Assembly: GCF_013087515.1 (NCBI RefSeq)
Contig: NZ_JABFCN010000034.1
Span: 124,001-188,000 of the forward strand
Length of the DNA stretch: 64,000 nucleotides
Direction of reading: 5' to 3'
Source of the DNA: Rhizobium sophorae
GTDB taxonomy: Bacteria > Pseudomonadota > Alphaproteobacteria > Rhizobiales > Rhizobiaceae
Part shown: positions 42,279-50,578 of the stretch, piece after piece
Layout of the letters: each line of letters begins with the position of its first letter
Position numbering within the stretch: position 1 is the stretch's first letter
Translations under genes and position numbers: made by a program
The notes under the pieces: generated by a model
What the model saw: the letters and a program-made list of their open reading frames with translations, nothing else
Told to the model about the DNA's origin: nothing
Databases searched by the model: none

Positions 42279-43700
42279 ATGTCCCCCAGATCTGGTCTCC
42301 TTATCGTTCTTGGCTTCACGCTTTGGCGCGTCGTCATGCTCAATTTCGATACGACGGACCTTTTCGTCGACGAGGCGCAGTACTGGTTCTGGTCGCAAAA
42401 CCTCGACCTGGGCTATTATTCCAAGCCGCCGATGATTGCGTGGGTGATCCGGGCGATGACCGAGCTTTCCGGCTCAAACGCCATCTATTGGATCCGGCTG
42501 CTCGGACCGCTGATCCATATGGCGGCGGCACTGGTGCTGATGAAGACGGCAAAACGTTTCGTCGGGCCGGAGATCGAAGGCTGGACGGGCGCCACCTACA
42601 TCACGCTCCCCGGTGTGGCGCTTTCTTCGGTGTTCTTCTCGACCGACGTGATCCTGCTATTCTTCATCGCGATCGCGTTGCTTGCCTATTTCGGCCTGAC
42701 GCAGCGGCGCTCGGTCGGGCTGGCGCTGGTCATGGGCCTTGGCGTCGGCCTCGCCTTTTTGACGAAATATGCCGTGCTGTTCGTCGTTCCGGGCGGCGCG
42801 ATTGCCCTCCTCCTCATTCCAGCGGCGCGCATCGCCATTCGGGATTTCATCATCGCGGTCGCGGTCGCGGCGGTCGTCGCACTGCCGAACCTCTGGTGGA
42901 ACCTGCAGCACGACAACACGACGGTGCGGCATACCCAGGACATCGCCCATTGGAGCGAACTCGGCATTAATCTCCGGCGCGGGCTTGAATTCTTCGCTGC
43001 CCAGTTCGGCGTCGTCGGGCCGATTATCTTCTTCGCGATGCTCTGGGCGGTCTACCGCATGATCAGGGGCAGGAGCGACGATCGGGAAAGGATGCTGGTC
43101 TGGCTGTCGATGCCGGTGGTGGTGCTCATCACGCTGCAGGCAACGGTCGCCAAGGCCTATGCCAACTGGGCGGTGACTGCCTATGTCGCAGGCACCATCC
43201 TTGCCGTCTGGCTGCTTTACCGGATGTGGCCGAAGGGGCTCAGGCTGTCGCTGACCATCAACGGCATCGCCAGCCTGCTCTTTCCGCTGGCGACGATTTT
43301 TCCGCATCAGTTGCTGCTGCCGAACGGCGACGAGCTGATGAAGCGCTATCTCGGCCGCGCCGAGGTCAGCCGCGAGGCCGCAGCACTTGCCGGCCAGGCC
43401 GGCACCGACATCATCGTCACCAATAATCGCGACATGGTCGCCGATCTTTTCTATACGCTGCGCGACACATCCTACAGGATCTATGCGCGCGCGCCGGCGG
43501 GCCTTCCAGAGAGCTATTACGAGCAGGAATTCGCACTGCCGGCCGACGTCACCGGCAAGGTGCTTTTCCTGACGGACGGTCCCTTCAGCTGCGCCACCGA
43601 GACGCCCGAGCTGCTGAAGAACTGGCAGCCGACGGAGGGCTATTACAAGGGCAAAGCGCTCTCCGTTTACAAGGTCTCTGCCGCCTGCCTAGCGCCCTGA
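42279..43700 (+). CDS. GT39-family (PMT_2/ArnT-like) membrane glycosyltransferase
   Basis: This 473-aa polytopic enzyme of the dolichyl/undecaprenyl-phosphate-sugar type has about 10-11 membrane helices. The first external loop carries the family's acidic motif (LFVDEAQYWFWSQNLDLGYYSKPP), followed by LTKYAVLFVVPGG and a C-terminal periplasmic domain of about 100 residues. Such enzymes move a sugar from a polyprenyl phosphate to lipid A or protein at the periplasmic face. The substrate cannot be told from sequence. It stands alone between a small membrane peptide and an inverted-repeat element. Confidence 0.85.
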   Translation: MSPRSGLLIVLGFTLWRVVMLNFDTTDLFVDEAQYWFWSQNLDLGYYSKPPMIAWVIRAMTELSGSNAIYWIRLLGPLIHMAAALVLMKTAKRFVGPEIEGWTGATYITLPGVALSSVFFSTDVILLFFIAIALLAYFGLTQRRSVGLALVMGLGVGLAFLTKYAVLFVVPGGAIALLLIPAARIAIRDFIIAVAVAAVVALPNLWWNLQHDNTTVRHTQDIAHWSELGINLRRGLEFFAAQFGVVGPIIFFAMLWAVYRMIRGRSDDRERMLVWLSMPVVVLITLQATVAKAYANWAVTAYVAGTILAVWLLYRMWPKGLRLSLTINGIASLLFPLATIFPHQLLLPNGDELMKRYLGRAEVSREAAALAGQAGTDIIVTNNRDMVADLFYTLRDTSYRIYARAPAGLPESYYEQEFALPADVTGKVLFLTDGPFSCATETPELLKNWQPTEGYYKGKALSVYKVSAACLAP

Positions 43701-43716
43701 GCCAATCGATTCCGAT

Positions 43717-43930
43717 TTAGAGCCTTTCCGGGTTAGATTGCAGCATTCTGTTGGCTCAAACGGAGTCGGATGGTCGACCGGCCGGCGCGCGTCGTAGCCC
43801 AGCTCTACGGCCAAGCCGGCCAAAGGCGATCGGCTCGGACGTACCAGAGATATGCCCTTCGCCAATCGCCTTTGCCCTGGCGAAAACCTGCTCCGGCAGA
43901 ATGCTTCAATCTAATCCGGAAAGGCTCTAA
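43717..43930. mobile_element. 214-bp MITE-like element with 34-bp terminal inverted repeats
   Basis: Left arm 43717-43750 (TTAGAGCCTTTCCGG...) and right arm 43897-43930 match as inverted repeats over 34 bases with two mismatches. A second nested inverted repeat built on ATCGCCTTTG (43823-43832 with 43865-43874) lies inside. There is no coding capacity. The right end stops four bases from the stop codon of the XRE gene. No clear target duplication is visible beyond TTA/TAA. It is probably a non-autonomous element or a large mosaic intergenic repeat. Confidence 0.65.
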
Positions 43931-43934
43931 GGAA

Positions 43935-44189
43935 TTAAGCAGAGGCCAGGCAGAGGCCTATGCCCACCCCTTCGATCTCTACAAAGTTTACGCCGCCTTC
44001 CTCGAAGGCGAGGCGCAGCTGCGCCTCCGTCGCGCGATGGATGTCGTGGTGTCGGCCCTCGTAATCGCGGATGGTGCTGCGCGAGACGGCGGCCTTTGCG
44101 GCAAGGTCGGTCTGGGTCCAGTCCAGCAGGCCGCGCGCCGCGCGGCAGAGAGCGGGGGTGAGAATTGTTTCTCTTGCGCCTTGACCCAT
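43935..44189 (-). CDS. XRE-family helix-turn-helix regulator
   Basis: This protein of about 84 aa has one HTH domain (LCRAARGLLDWTQTDLAAKAAVSRSTIRDYE) and a short C-terminal strand region (GVNFVEIEGVGIGLCL). It is typical of small repressors. The start is uncertain. The ATG at 44189 gives the usual length and leaves the dyads at 44210-44232 upstream as an operator, but ATGs at 44225 and 44234 are in frame. It is divergent from the antiporter gene, so it may control that gene and itself. Confidence 0.7.
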   Translation of the reverse strand: MGQGARETILTPALCRAARGLLDWTQTDLAAKAAVSRSTIRDYEGRHHDIHRATEAQLRLAFEEGGVNFVEIEGVGIGLCLASA

Positions 44190-44209
44190 GATTTCAAGTT
44201 GCCCATATT

Positions 44210-44232
44210 GGTCGATATAGACCATATATGTC
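44210..44232. promoter_or_regulatory. Overlapping dyads, candidate operator of the XRE regulator
   Basis: GGTCGATATAGACC (44210-44223) and GACCATATATGTC (44220-44232) are overlapping near-perfect inverted repeats sharing a GACC half-site. They sit in the divergent gap before the antiporter ATG (44269). A dimeric HTH repressor could bind here. This is inferred. Confidence 0.45.
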
Positions 44233-44268
44233 ATATTAGGAACGGGATTTCCAGATCGGGAGACAACG

Positions 44269-46089
44269 ATGCCACACGATACGCCCTTGATTTCGACAAT
44301 CGTCGGCGGCCTCGTACTGGCTTTCATCTTCGGCGCCTTCGCCCATCGACTGCGTATGCCGCCGCTCGTCGGTTATCTGATCGCCGGCGTGCTTGTGGGG
44401 CCGCATACGCCAGGTTATGTGGCGGATCAGAATCTTGCGCCGGAACTTGCCGAAATCGGCGTCATCCTGCTGATGTTCGGCGTCGGGCTGCATTTCTCCC
44501 TGAAAGATCTGCTGTCGGTGCGCGGCATTGCCGTGCCCGGCGCGATCGTGCAGATCGCCTTCGCGACATTGCTCGGCTGGGGGCTTGGCGCCTTCATGGG
44601 CTGGCCGACCGGCGGCAGCCTGGTCTTCGGCCTGGCGCTTTCGGTCGCTTCCACCGTCGTGCTCCTGAAGGCGCTGCAGGAGCGACGCCTCGTCGAAACC
44701 GAGCGCGGCAGGATCGCCGTCGGCTGGCTGATCGTCGAGGATCTCGCCATGGTGCTGGCGCTGGTGCTGATCCCGGCCGCAGCCAGCATCGGCGGTGAGG
44801 GTCACGCTCCTGTCGAGCCGCTCTCGGCCGGGCTCAACCACCTGTTCGACCTCGATCTCGGCATCGGCGGCATGATCGCCATGACGCTGGTGAAGGTGGC
44901 GCTGTTCGTGGCGCTGATGCTGGTTTTCGGCCGTAAGCTCATTCCATGGACGATGCACCGCATCGCCCATACCGGTTCGCGGGAACTCTTCCGGCTCGGC
45001 GTGCTGGCGATCGCACTCGGCGTCGCCTTCGGAGCGGCGAAGCTCTTCGGCGTGTCGCTGGCGCTCGGCGCCTTCTTTGCCGGCATGGTGCTTGCCGAAA
45101 GCGAGCTCAGCCATCGAGCCGCGCAGGAAAGCCTGCCGCTACGCGACGCCTTTGCCGTGCTGTTCTTCGTCTCGGTCGGCATGCTGTTCGATCCGAACAT
45201 CCTGATCGACAAGCCGCTGCCGATCCTCGCCACCATCTTCATCATCGTCATCGGCAAATCCGTCGCCGCCTTCCTGATCGTGCTCGCCTTCAAGAAGCCG
45301 CTCGGCACGGCGCTGACGATTTCGGCAAGCCTCGGCCAGATCGGCGAATTCTCCTTCATCCTCGCCGCCCTCGGCGTCGAACTTGGGCTGCTGCCGGGGG
45401 AGGGCCGCGATCTGATCCTTGCCGGCGCCATCATCTCGATCATCCTTAATCCGCTGCTGTTCTTCCTCTGCGACCGCATGCGGCCGCTGCTGGATGGTGC
45501 AAAGCGCGAAGACGTCGTGGCAGATCCTGCTCCCACTGCAGATGCAACAGCAGCGCAGGAGGAGATACCGCCCGAAGACGACGAGGTGCACCCGACCGCC
45601 CTCATCGGCCACTCCATTCTCGTCGGCTACGGGCGGGTTGGCAGCATCGTCGGACAGAATCTCAAGTCGTCTGCCACACCTTTTCTCGTCATCGAGGACT
45701 CCGACAAGCGCATCGGCGAGCTGAAGGCGCAGGGTATCGAAACTCTGTCGGGCAATGCGGTGATGCGGGAAACGCTCGACCTTGCCAATCTCTCTGGCGC
45801 CCGCAGCATTGCCATCGCCATCCCGAACGCCTTCGAAGCCTGCCGCATCGCCGAGCAGGCCCGCAGCGTCAATCCATCGATCCTCATCGTCGCCCGCGCC
45901 CATTCCGACGCCGAGGTCGATGAGCTGAAGCAATATGGCGCCGACACCGTCATCATGGGCGAGCGTGAAATCGCGCTGGGCATGGTTGACCGGCTCGCTC
46001 AAGTGCATCATGAGAGTGTGCCCTATGAAGACGGGCATGGGCCTGATACAATTATGCCGACGGATGACCCTCCGCCGGAAAAAGAATGA
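44269..46089 (+). CDS. YbaL/KefB-type cation:proton antiporter with RCK domain
   Basis: This 606-aa CPA2 transporter has 12-13 membrane helices in the first ~400 residues, with the Na/H-exchanger pattern (PPLVGYLIAGVLVGPHTPG, EIGVILLMFGVGLHFS, SVASTVVLLKAL). A cytoplasmic TrkA-N/RCK domain follows at about 445-575 (HSILVGYGRVGSIVGQNL, a Rossmann GxGxxG, and IEDSDKRIGEL). It probably exports K+ in exchange for H+, gated by nucleotide binding. GGGAGA precedes the ATG. The next gene begins within about 20 bp. Confidence 0.88.
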   Translation: MPHDTPLISTIVGGLVLAFIFGAFAHRLRMPPLVGYLIAGVLVGPHTPGYVADQNLAPELAEIGVILLMFGVGLHFSLKDLLSVRGIAVPGAIVQIAFATLLGWGLGAFMGWPTGGSLVFGLALSVASTVVLLKALQERRLVETERGRIAVGWLIVEDLAMVLALVLIPAAASIGGEGHAPVEPLSAGLNHLFDLDLGIGGMIAMTLVKVALFVALMLVFGRKLIPWTMHRIAHTGSRELFRLGVLAIALGVAFGAAKLFGVSLALGAFFAGMVLAESELSHRAAQESLPLRDAFAVLFFVSVGMLFDPNILIDKPLPILATIFIIVIGKSVAAFLIVLAFKKPLGTALTISASLGQIGEFSFILAALGVELGLLPGEGRDLILAGAIISIILNPLLFFLCDRMRPLLDGAKREDVVADPAPTADATAAQEEIPPEDDEVHPTALIGHSILVGYGRVGSIVGQNLKSSATPFLVIEDSDKRIGELKAQGIETLSGNAVMRETLDLANLSGARSIAIAIPNAFEACRIAEQARSVNPSILIVARAHSDAEVDELKQYGADTVIMGEREIALGMVDRLAQVHHESVPYEDGHGPDTIMPTDDPPPEKE

Positions 46090-46104
46090 GAGATTGGCGC
46101 GCTT

Positions 46105-46524
46105 TTGAGCCGATACGGGAGTGACATCGCCGGGACGGAGAAGGTGGAGCTGGACCAGCGCCGTCTGACGAGCCGTATCGCCGCTTCCCTCCTCGTCGCC
46201 GTCCTTGCCTATCTCGGCCTGCTTTTCGGCGGCAATCTGGTGATCTCGCCGGCCGCCGCCGCCAATACGCTTTCCTCTTCCGATCGGGATTCGCAGCCAG
46301 CGCAGCTGACTGCGCGCGATGCCGTGCGCGGGTTGCTTGCCAGTGAACGCAAGCTTGCACCAAAGCAGGCGGCGCATGACGCCGGACCGCTTGCCCTTGC
46401 CGCCGCCCCGGCTGTCGATCTTTCCGGCTGGACCATGGCCGCGCCTCTTCCGGCATTTGAAGCTTCGCTTCATGCCGCAGTCTTCAGGACCCATCAGCCG
46501 CGCGCACCGCCGGCCGCTGCCTGA
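46105..46524 (+). CDS. Hypothetical single-pass or secreted protein
   Basis: A protein of up to 139 aa with a hydrophobic segment (about 26-53, IAASLLVAVLAYLGLLFGG to SPAAAA) that may be an uncleaved anchor or a signal peptide, followed by a Ser/Ala-rich, low-complexity tail. The start is doubtful: TTG at 46105 or GTG at 46144 (closer GGAG). It lies 15 bp after the antiporter stop and 83 bp before secDF. No family is recognised. Confidence 0.5.
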   Translation: MSRYGSDIAGTEKVELDQRRLTSRIAASLLVAVLAYLGLLFGGNLVISPAAAANTLSSSDRDSQPAQLTARDAVRGLLASERKLAPKQAAHDAGPLALAAAPAVDLSGWTMAAPLPAFEASLHAAVFRTHQPRAPPAAA

Positions 46525-46607
46525 CGCTCGCGCCGATCGGCGCTTCCGACCATTGACGACATGCCGCCAGCGCCCGAGCGCCGGCCCTCGATATCAAGGA
46601 ATACAAC

Positions 46608-49157
46608 ATGCGTACTTCACGATGGCTGGTGGTCACCTATGCGGTGATCATCCTACTCGGCCTATTGATCGCCCTGCCGAACGTCCTGCCGCAATCCGTC
46701 CTCCAGCGCTTGCCGGCCTGGCTGCCGCATGAGCAGGTGTCGCTCGGCCTCGACCTTCGCGGCGGTTCGCACCTCGTTCTGGAAGTCGACGAAGCCGACC
46801 TGACCAAGGAGCGGCTGCAATCGCTGCTTCAGGACGCGCGCCGCGTGCTGCGCGAAAAGGGCATCCAGCCGAAAGCCGTGGTCCGCAGCCAGAACCAGAT
46901 CGTCGTGACGCTCGCCGATGCCTCACAGAGCGATGCTGCCGTCACCGAACTCAAGACGCTTGCCAACCCGATCAGCACCGGCCTCAGCGCCGGCCAGGCG
47001 GATCTTGATGTCACGGCGAACGGCGCCACCATCACCGTCGGCTTCTCGCGGGCCGGCATCGCCGCCAATGTCGACAATGCCGTCCAGCAGAGCCTTGAAG
47101 TCATCCGCCAGCGCGTCGACCAGGTCGGCGTCTCCGAGCCGACCATCCAGCGCATCGGCGCCAACCGGGTGCTCGTCCAGCTTCCGGGCGCGCAGGATCC
47201 GTCGCGCCTGCGCGAACTTCTCGGCTCCACCGCCAAGATGTCGTTCCATATGCTGGCGCCGAACAACGCGCCCGGACCCGGCGTGACCATACTGAAGGAC
47301 GATGAAGGCAATTCCTATCCGGTCCTCGACCGCGTCGAGATCTCCGGCGATCGCCTTTCGGATGCCCGTGTCAGCTTCGATCCGAACACGCGTGAGCCGA
47401 TCGTCAGCTTCCGCTTCGACAGCGCCGGCGCCACCCGCTTTGCCGAAATCACCCGTCAGAACGTCGGCAATCCCTTCGCCATCGTCCTCGACAACAAGGT
47501 GCTGAGCGCGCCGGTCATCCGCGAGCCGATCACCGGCGGCTCCGGCCAGATCTCCGGCAGCTTCTCGGCCGACAGCGCAACGACGCTTGCCGCCATGCTG
47601 CGTGCCGGCGCCCTGCCCGCCAAGCTGACGGTCATCGAGGAACGCACCGTCGGCGCCGACCTCGGCGCCGACGCCATCAAGATGGGTATTTATTCCGGCC
47701 TAGTCGGCTTTGCTCTCGTCGCACTCTTCATCTTCGTTCTCTATGGCACCTGGGGCATCCTGGCGAATATCGCGCTGTTGATCCACACCATCCTGACCTT
47801 CTCGGCGCTAACGCTGGTTGGTGCGACGCTGACGCTACCGGGCATTGCCGGTGTCGTGCTCGGCATCGGCCTTGCGGTCGACGCCAACGTTCTCATCAAC
47901 GAGCGTATTCGTGAAGAGACCCGCAAAGGTAAGGGCGCCTTTGCCGCCATCGATACGGGCTTCAATCGTGCCTATTCGACCATCATCGACGGCAATATGA
48001 CGGCCCTGATCGCTGCGGCCATCCTGTTCTTTTTCGGTTCCGGGCCGGTTCGCGGCTTTGCCGTGACCATGGCGCTCGGCCTGATCATCTCGATGTTCAC
48101 CTCAGTCGCCTTCGTGCGCGTCGCGATGATCGAGATCACCCGCCGCCGCAAGTTCAAGGTGCTGAACATCCGGCCATTGATCCCGTTCAGCCCCTATGAC
48201 AAGCACATCGAATTCATGAAGGCGCGCTTCTTCGGCGTCACCGTTTCGGCGCTGCTTTCGATTGCCTCCGTCGTGCTCTTCATTCATCCGGGCCTCAACT
48301 ACGGCGTCGATTTCCGCGGCGGCATCCAGATGGCCGTCAAGACGCAAGGGGCTGCTGATCTTGCGAAGTTCCGCGAAGGTTTGGACAGTCTCGGCCTCGG
48401 CGAAATCACGCTGCAGTCCTTCGGCGACAAGAACAGCATCCTCGTTCGCGCGCAGCGGCAGGAGGGCGGCGAAGAGGCGCAGACGGCAGCGGTTACCAAG
48501 CTGAAGGCCGAAGTCGCCAAGATCGATCCGACCGCCACAGTCGAAGGCACCGACGTCATCGGTCCGAAGGTCAGCGGCGAGCTTGCCTGGGCCGGCATCC
48601 TGTCGGTGGTGATCGCAAGCTTTGCGATGCTCATCTATATCTGGGTGCGGTTCGAATGGCCGTTTGCCGTCGGCGCGATCGTCACGCTGGTGCTCGACGT
48701 CACCAAGGCGATCGGCTTCTTCGCGATCACCGGCCTCGACTTCAACCTGACGGCGATCGCCGCCATCCTGACGCTTGTCGGTTATTCGGTAAACGACAAG
48801 GTCGTCGTCTATGACCGCATGCGCGAAAACATGCGGCTCTATAAGTCGATGCCGCTGCGCGAGATCATCGACAAGTCGATCAACGAGACCTTGGCGCGAA
48901 GCCTTTACACCAATGCGACGGCCTTCCTCGCGCTGGTGCCGATGGCGATCTGGGGCGGCAGCGCGGTCTCGAGCTTCGCGATCCCGATGGTCTTCGGCAT
49001 TCTCGTCGCCGGCGCCTCGTCGATCTTCATCGCGGCACCCATCCTGCTCTTCCTCGGCGACTGGCGCCGCCGCCATGCCAAGGCGGCACCGGCAACCGAT
49101 GAGGCAGTCGAGATCATTCCGCCGGAAGAGGGTCGCCCGCGCAAGTCCGCGAGCTAA
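46608..49157 (+). CDS. secDF: Fused protein translocase subunit SecDF
   Basis: This 849-aa inner-membrane protein uses the proton gradient to pull proteins through SecYEG. The SecD half (about 1-500) has the DLRGGSHLVLEV motif, a large P1 periplasmic domain and six helices (GIAGVVLGIGLAVDANVLINERIREE). The SecF half (about 535-835) has GVDFRGGIQM and NDKVVVYDRMRENMR. Fusion into one chain is common in alphaproteobacteria. A strong terminator follows. Confidence 0.96.
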   Translation: MRTSRWLVVTYAVIILLGLLIALPNVLPQSVLQRLPAWLPHEQVSLGLDLRGGSHLVLEVDEADLTKERLQSLLQDARRVLREKGIQPKAVVRSQNQIVVTLADASQSDAAVTELKTLANPISTGLSAGQADLDVTANGATITVGFSRAGIAANVDNAVQQSLEVIRQRVDQVGVSEPTIQRIGANRVLVQLPGAQDPSRLRELLGSTAKMSFHMLAPNNAPGPGVTILKDDEGNSYPVLDRVEISGDRLSDARVSFDPNTREPIVSFRFDSAGATRFAEITRQNVGNPFAIVLDNKVLSAPVIREPITGGSGQISGSFSADSATTLAAMLRAGALPAKLTVIEERTVGADLGADAIKMGIYSGLVGFALVALFIFVLYGTWGILANIALLIHTILTFSALTLVGATLTLPGIAGVVLGIGLAVDANVLINERIREETRKGKGAFAAIDTGFNRAYSTIIDGNMTALIAAAILFFFGSGPVRGFAVTMALGLIISMFTSVAFVRVAMIEITRRRKFKVLNIRPLIPFSPYDKHIEFMKARFFGVTVSALLSIASVVLFIHPGLNYGVDFRGGIQMAVKTQGAADLAKFREGLDSLGLGEITLQSFGDKNSILVRAQRQEGGEEAQTAAVTKLKAEVAKIDPTATVEGTDVIGPKVSGELAWAGILSVVIASFAMLIYIWVRFEWPFAVGAIVTLVLDVTKAIGFFAITGLDFNLTAIAAILTLVGYSVNDKVVVYDRMRENMRLYKSMPLREIIDKSINETLARSLYTNATAFLALVPMAIWGGSAVSSFAIPMVFGILVAGASSIFIAAPILLFLGDWRRRHAKAAPATDEAVEIIPPEEGRPRKSAS

Positions 49158-49180
49158 AATCCCGTTAACGCATCCTTGAA

Positions 49181-49217
49181 GAGGGCGCCGGTTGCAGAGC
49201 CGGCGCCCTCTTTCTAT
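49181..49217 (+). terminator. Intrinsic terminator after secDF
   Basis: A perfect 11-bp stem GAGGGCGCCGG/CCGGCGCCCTC with an 8-base loop is followed by TTTCTATTG, 24 bp beyond the secDF stop. Confidence 0.88.
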
Positions 49218-49229
49218 TGTCGGCTACGG

Positions 49230-49292
49230 CATTATCTGCCAATTCAAAGTGTTACAGCGTCCTTTGCGCGTCTGAAAAGACACGCGGCGCTG
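49230..49292 (-). repeat. Intergenic palindromic repeat, family A copy 4
   Basis: ATTATCTGCCAATTCAAAGTG, then TTACAGCGTCCTTTGCGCGTC and its degenerate complement. It is the reverse complement of the copy at 14546. It lies between the secDF terminator and the kinase gene. Confidence 0.7.
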
Positions 49293-49315
49293 TGAGAGAT
49301 CGGGGAAACCGCCAG

Positions 49316-50032
49316 ATGTCATCCGACCCAACGAGACCGCCGGAGACCACCGTTGCCGGAGACAGTGAGGAGCGCATCAAACGTTTTCTCGCAACCGCCT
49401 CGCACGACCTGCAATCGCCGCTCCGCCATATCACCATGTATGCCGAGCTGCTGCTCGACGATCTCGAGGCGACGCTCGACGGTGAACAGCTTCAGAGCCT
49501 GCGGATGATCATGGAAAAGGCGCAGACGGCGCATCGCCTCACCAAGGCATTGATGAGCCTTGCCGGCGGCACACCCCAGGTGACGCCTGAAGAGGTCGAT
49601 CTGCAGGCGCTCGCCGAAAATATCTGGGCCGAACTGACCGACGAGACGGCGGGCGGCGAGGCGACGCTCGAAAGTGACGGACTGCCCTCCATCCGTACCG
49701 ACCCTGCCCTCTTCGGTCTGGTGCTGCGGCACTTGCTGACCAATGCCCTCATTTATCGCGGGGAAGCGGCGCCGCATGTGGCCATCACGGCGGAGCGCGA
49801 GGGGACGGACTGGTTCATCCGGATTTCCGACAACGGGACGGGCATCGATCCCGCTTATCGGGAGCGAATATTCGAGCCTTTCTGGAAATTGCCGAAGCCG
49901 GGAACGGTCCAGGGCGCCGGTCTTGGACTGACGACGACGCGGGAGTTTCTGATGGCGCTTGGCGGCGATATCAGCCTCGAACATTCGGATGAAAGCGGCA
50001 GTCGCTTCATCATCCGCCTTCCGATTGCCTGA
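49316..50032 (+). CDS. Soluble sensor histidine kinase without sensor domain
   Basis: This 238-aa protein consists almost only of HisKA (phospho-accepting His in FLATASHDLQSPLRHI, about residue 33) and HATPase (N box RHLLTNALIY, DNGTGIDP, the phytochrome-type FEPFWKL, GAGLGLTTTREFL). There is no membrane helix and only ~20 residues before the HisKA domain, so it must receive its signal from a partner protein. I chose the ATG at 49316 with GGGGA nine bases upstream. It opens a two-component island and lies opposite the receiver gene at 50111. Confidence 0.85.
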   Translation: MSSDPTRPPETTVAGDSEERIKRFLATASHDLQSPLRHITMYAELLLDDLEATLDGEQLQSLRMIMEKAQTAHRLTKALMSLAGGTPQVTPEEVDLQALAENIWAELTDETAGGEATLESDGLPSIRTDPALFGLVLRHLLTNALIYRGEAAPHVAITAEREGTDWFIRISDNGTGIDPAYRERIFEPFWKLPKPGTVQGAGLGLTTTREFLMALGGDISLEHSDESGSRFIIRLPIA

Positions 50033-50036
50033 GATC

Positions 50037-50113
50037 AGAGCAATTTCAGCAAAAGCGTGCAGCGGTTTTGCCAAAGCGCGACAAGCGAATCTGAGAGATC
50101 GCGACGCGCTTTA
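50037..50113. repeat. Intergenic palindromic repeat, family C copy 2
   Basis: AATTTCAGCAAAAGCGTGCAG, GCGGTTTTGC and GCGACGCGCTTTAGATGCTG segments fill the space between convergent stops at 50032 (+) and 50111 (-). It shares its first half with 33150 and its GCGACGCGCTTTA segment with the family B copy at 27704, showing the mosaic nature of these repeats. Confidence 0.6.
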
Positions 50114-50548
50114 GATGCTGTAATCGTCCTTCCAGAAATCCGGGACGTCATAGGTCACATATTCGCGGATGATGTGCTGCAGCGTCTGGGCATCGATTTC
50201 GTCCTTGCCGATGCGGAAATCGACGCCGTAATCCGGGAACTCCTGGAAATAGCCGCCCGATATATCGGTCGAGACGACGCCGATCGGGCCGGTGTAGCCG
50301 AAGCCGCGCAGTTCCGGCACCGTTTCGCGGAAATCGGCGTTCGGCAGAAGGCGGTTGTCGAGCAGGATGAGATCGAACCGCGCCAAGCGGATCTTTTCCA
50401 GCGCGTCACTGATCGAAGGCGCATATTCGACCTCGACGGCCGGCTCTGAGAGATCGGCGATCTTCTTCTTGAGCGCACGGAATTCGATGAATTCGTCGTC
50501 GACAAAGAGAACCTTCACGGCGTTCCTTCGGCCCGTTTCGGTGATCAT
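50111..50548 (-). CDS. Single-domain response regulator
   Basis: This 145-aa receiver has no output domain. The acidic pair is in VLFVDDE, the phospho-acceptor Asp in LILLDNRLL, the switch Ser/Thr in VVSTD and the Lys in RIGKDE. The C-terminal ~20 residues (VTYDVPDFWKDDYSI) extend beyond the receiver fold. It probably acts through protein contact. It follows the LuxR-type gene (start 51283) by about 30 bp on the same strand, so the two are likely an operon. Confidence 0.85.
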   Translation of the reverse strand: MITETGRRNAVKVLFVDDEFIEFRALKKKIADLSEPAVEVEYAPSISDALEKIRLARFDLILLDNRLLPNADFRETVPELRGFGYTGPIGVVSTDISGGYFQEFPDYGVDFRIGKDEIDAQTLQHIIREYVTYDVPDFWKDDYSI

Positions 50549-50578
50549 CGTCTCATTTCCCCAATCCCGAAACCAACT

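Noticed and set aside
42657..43307. Minus-strand frame rich in Arg, Asp and His
   Set aside because: It is antisense to the GT39 membrane gene. The composition is the usual reverse-complement bias and there is no ribosome site.
43770..44798. Plus-strand frame of 342 codons
   Set aside because: It runs through the inverted-repeat element, then antisense to the XRE gene and out of frame in the antiporter gene. It is not a plausible protein.
45139..46494. Minus-strand frame of 451 codons
   Set aside because: It is antisense to the antiporter RCK domain and the next gene. The RCK match on the plus strand is decisive.
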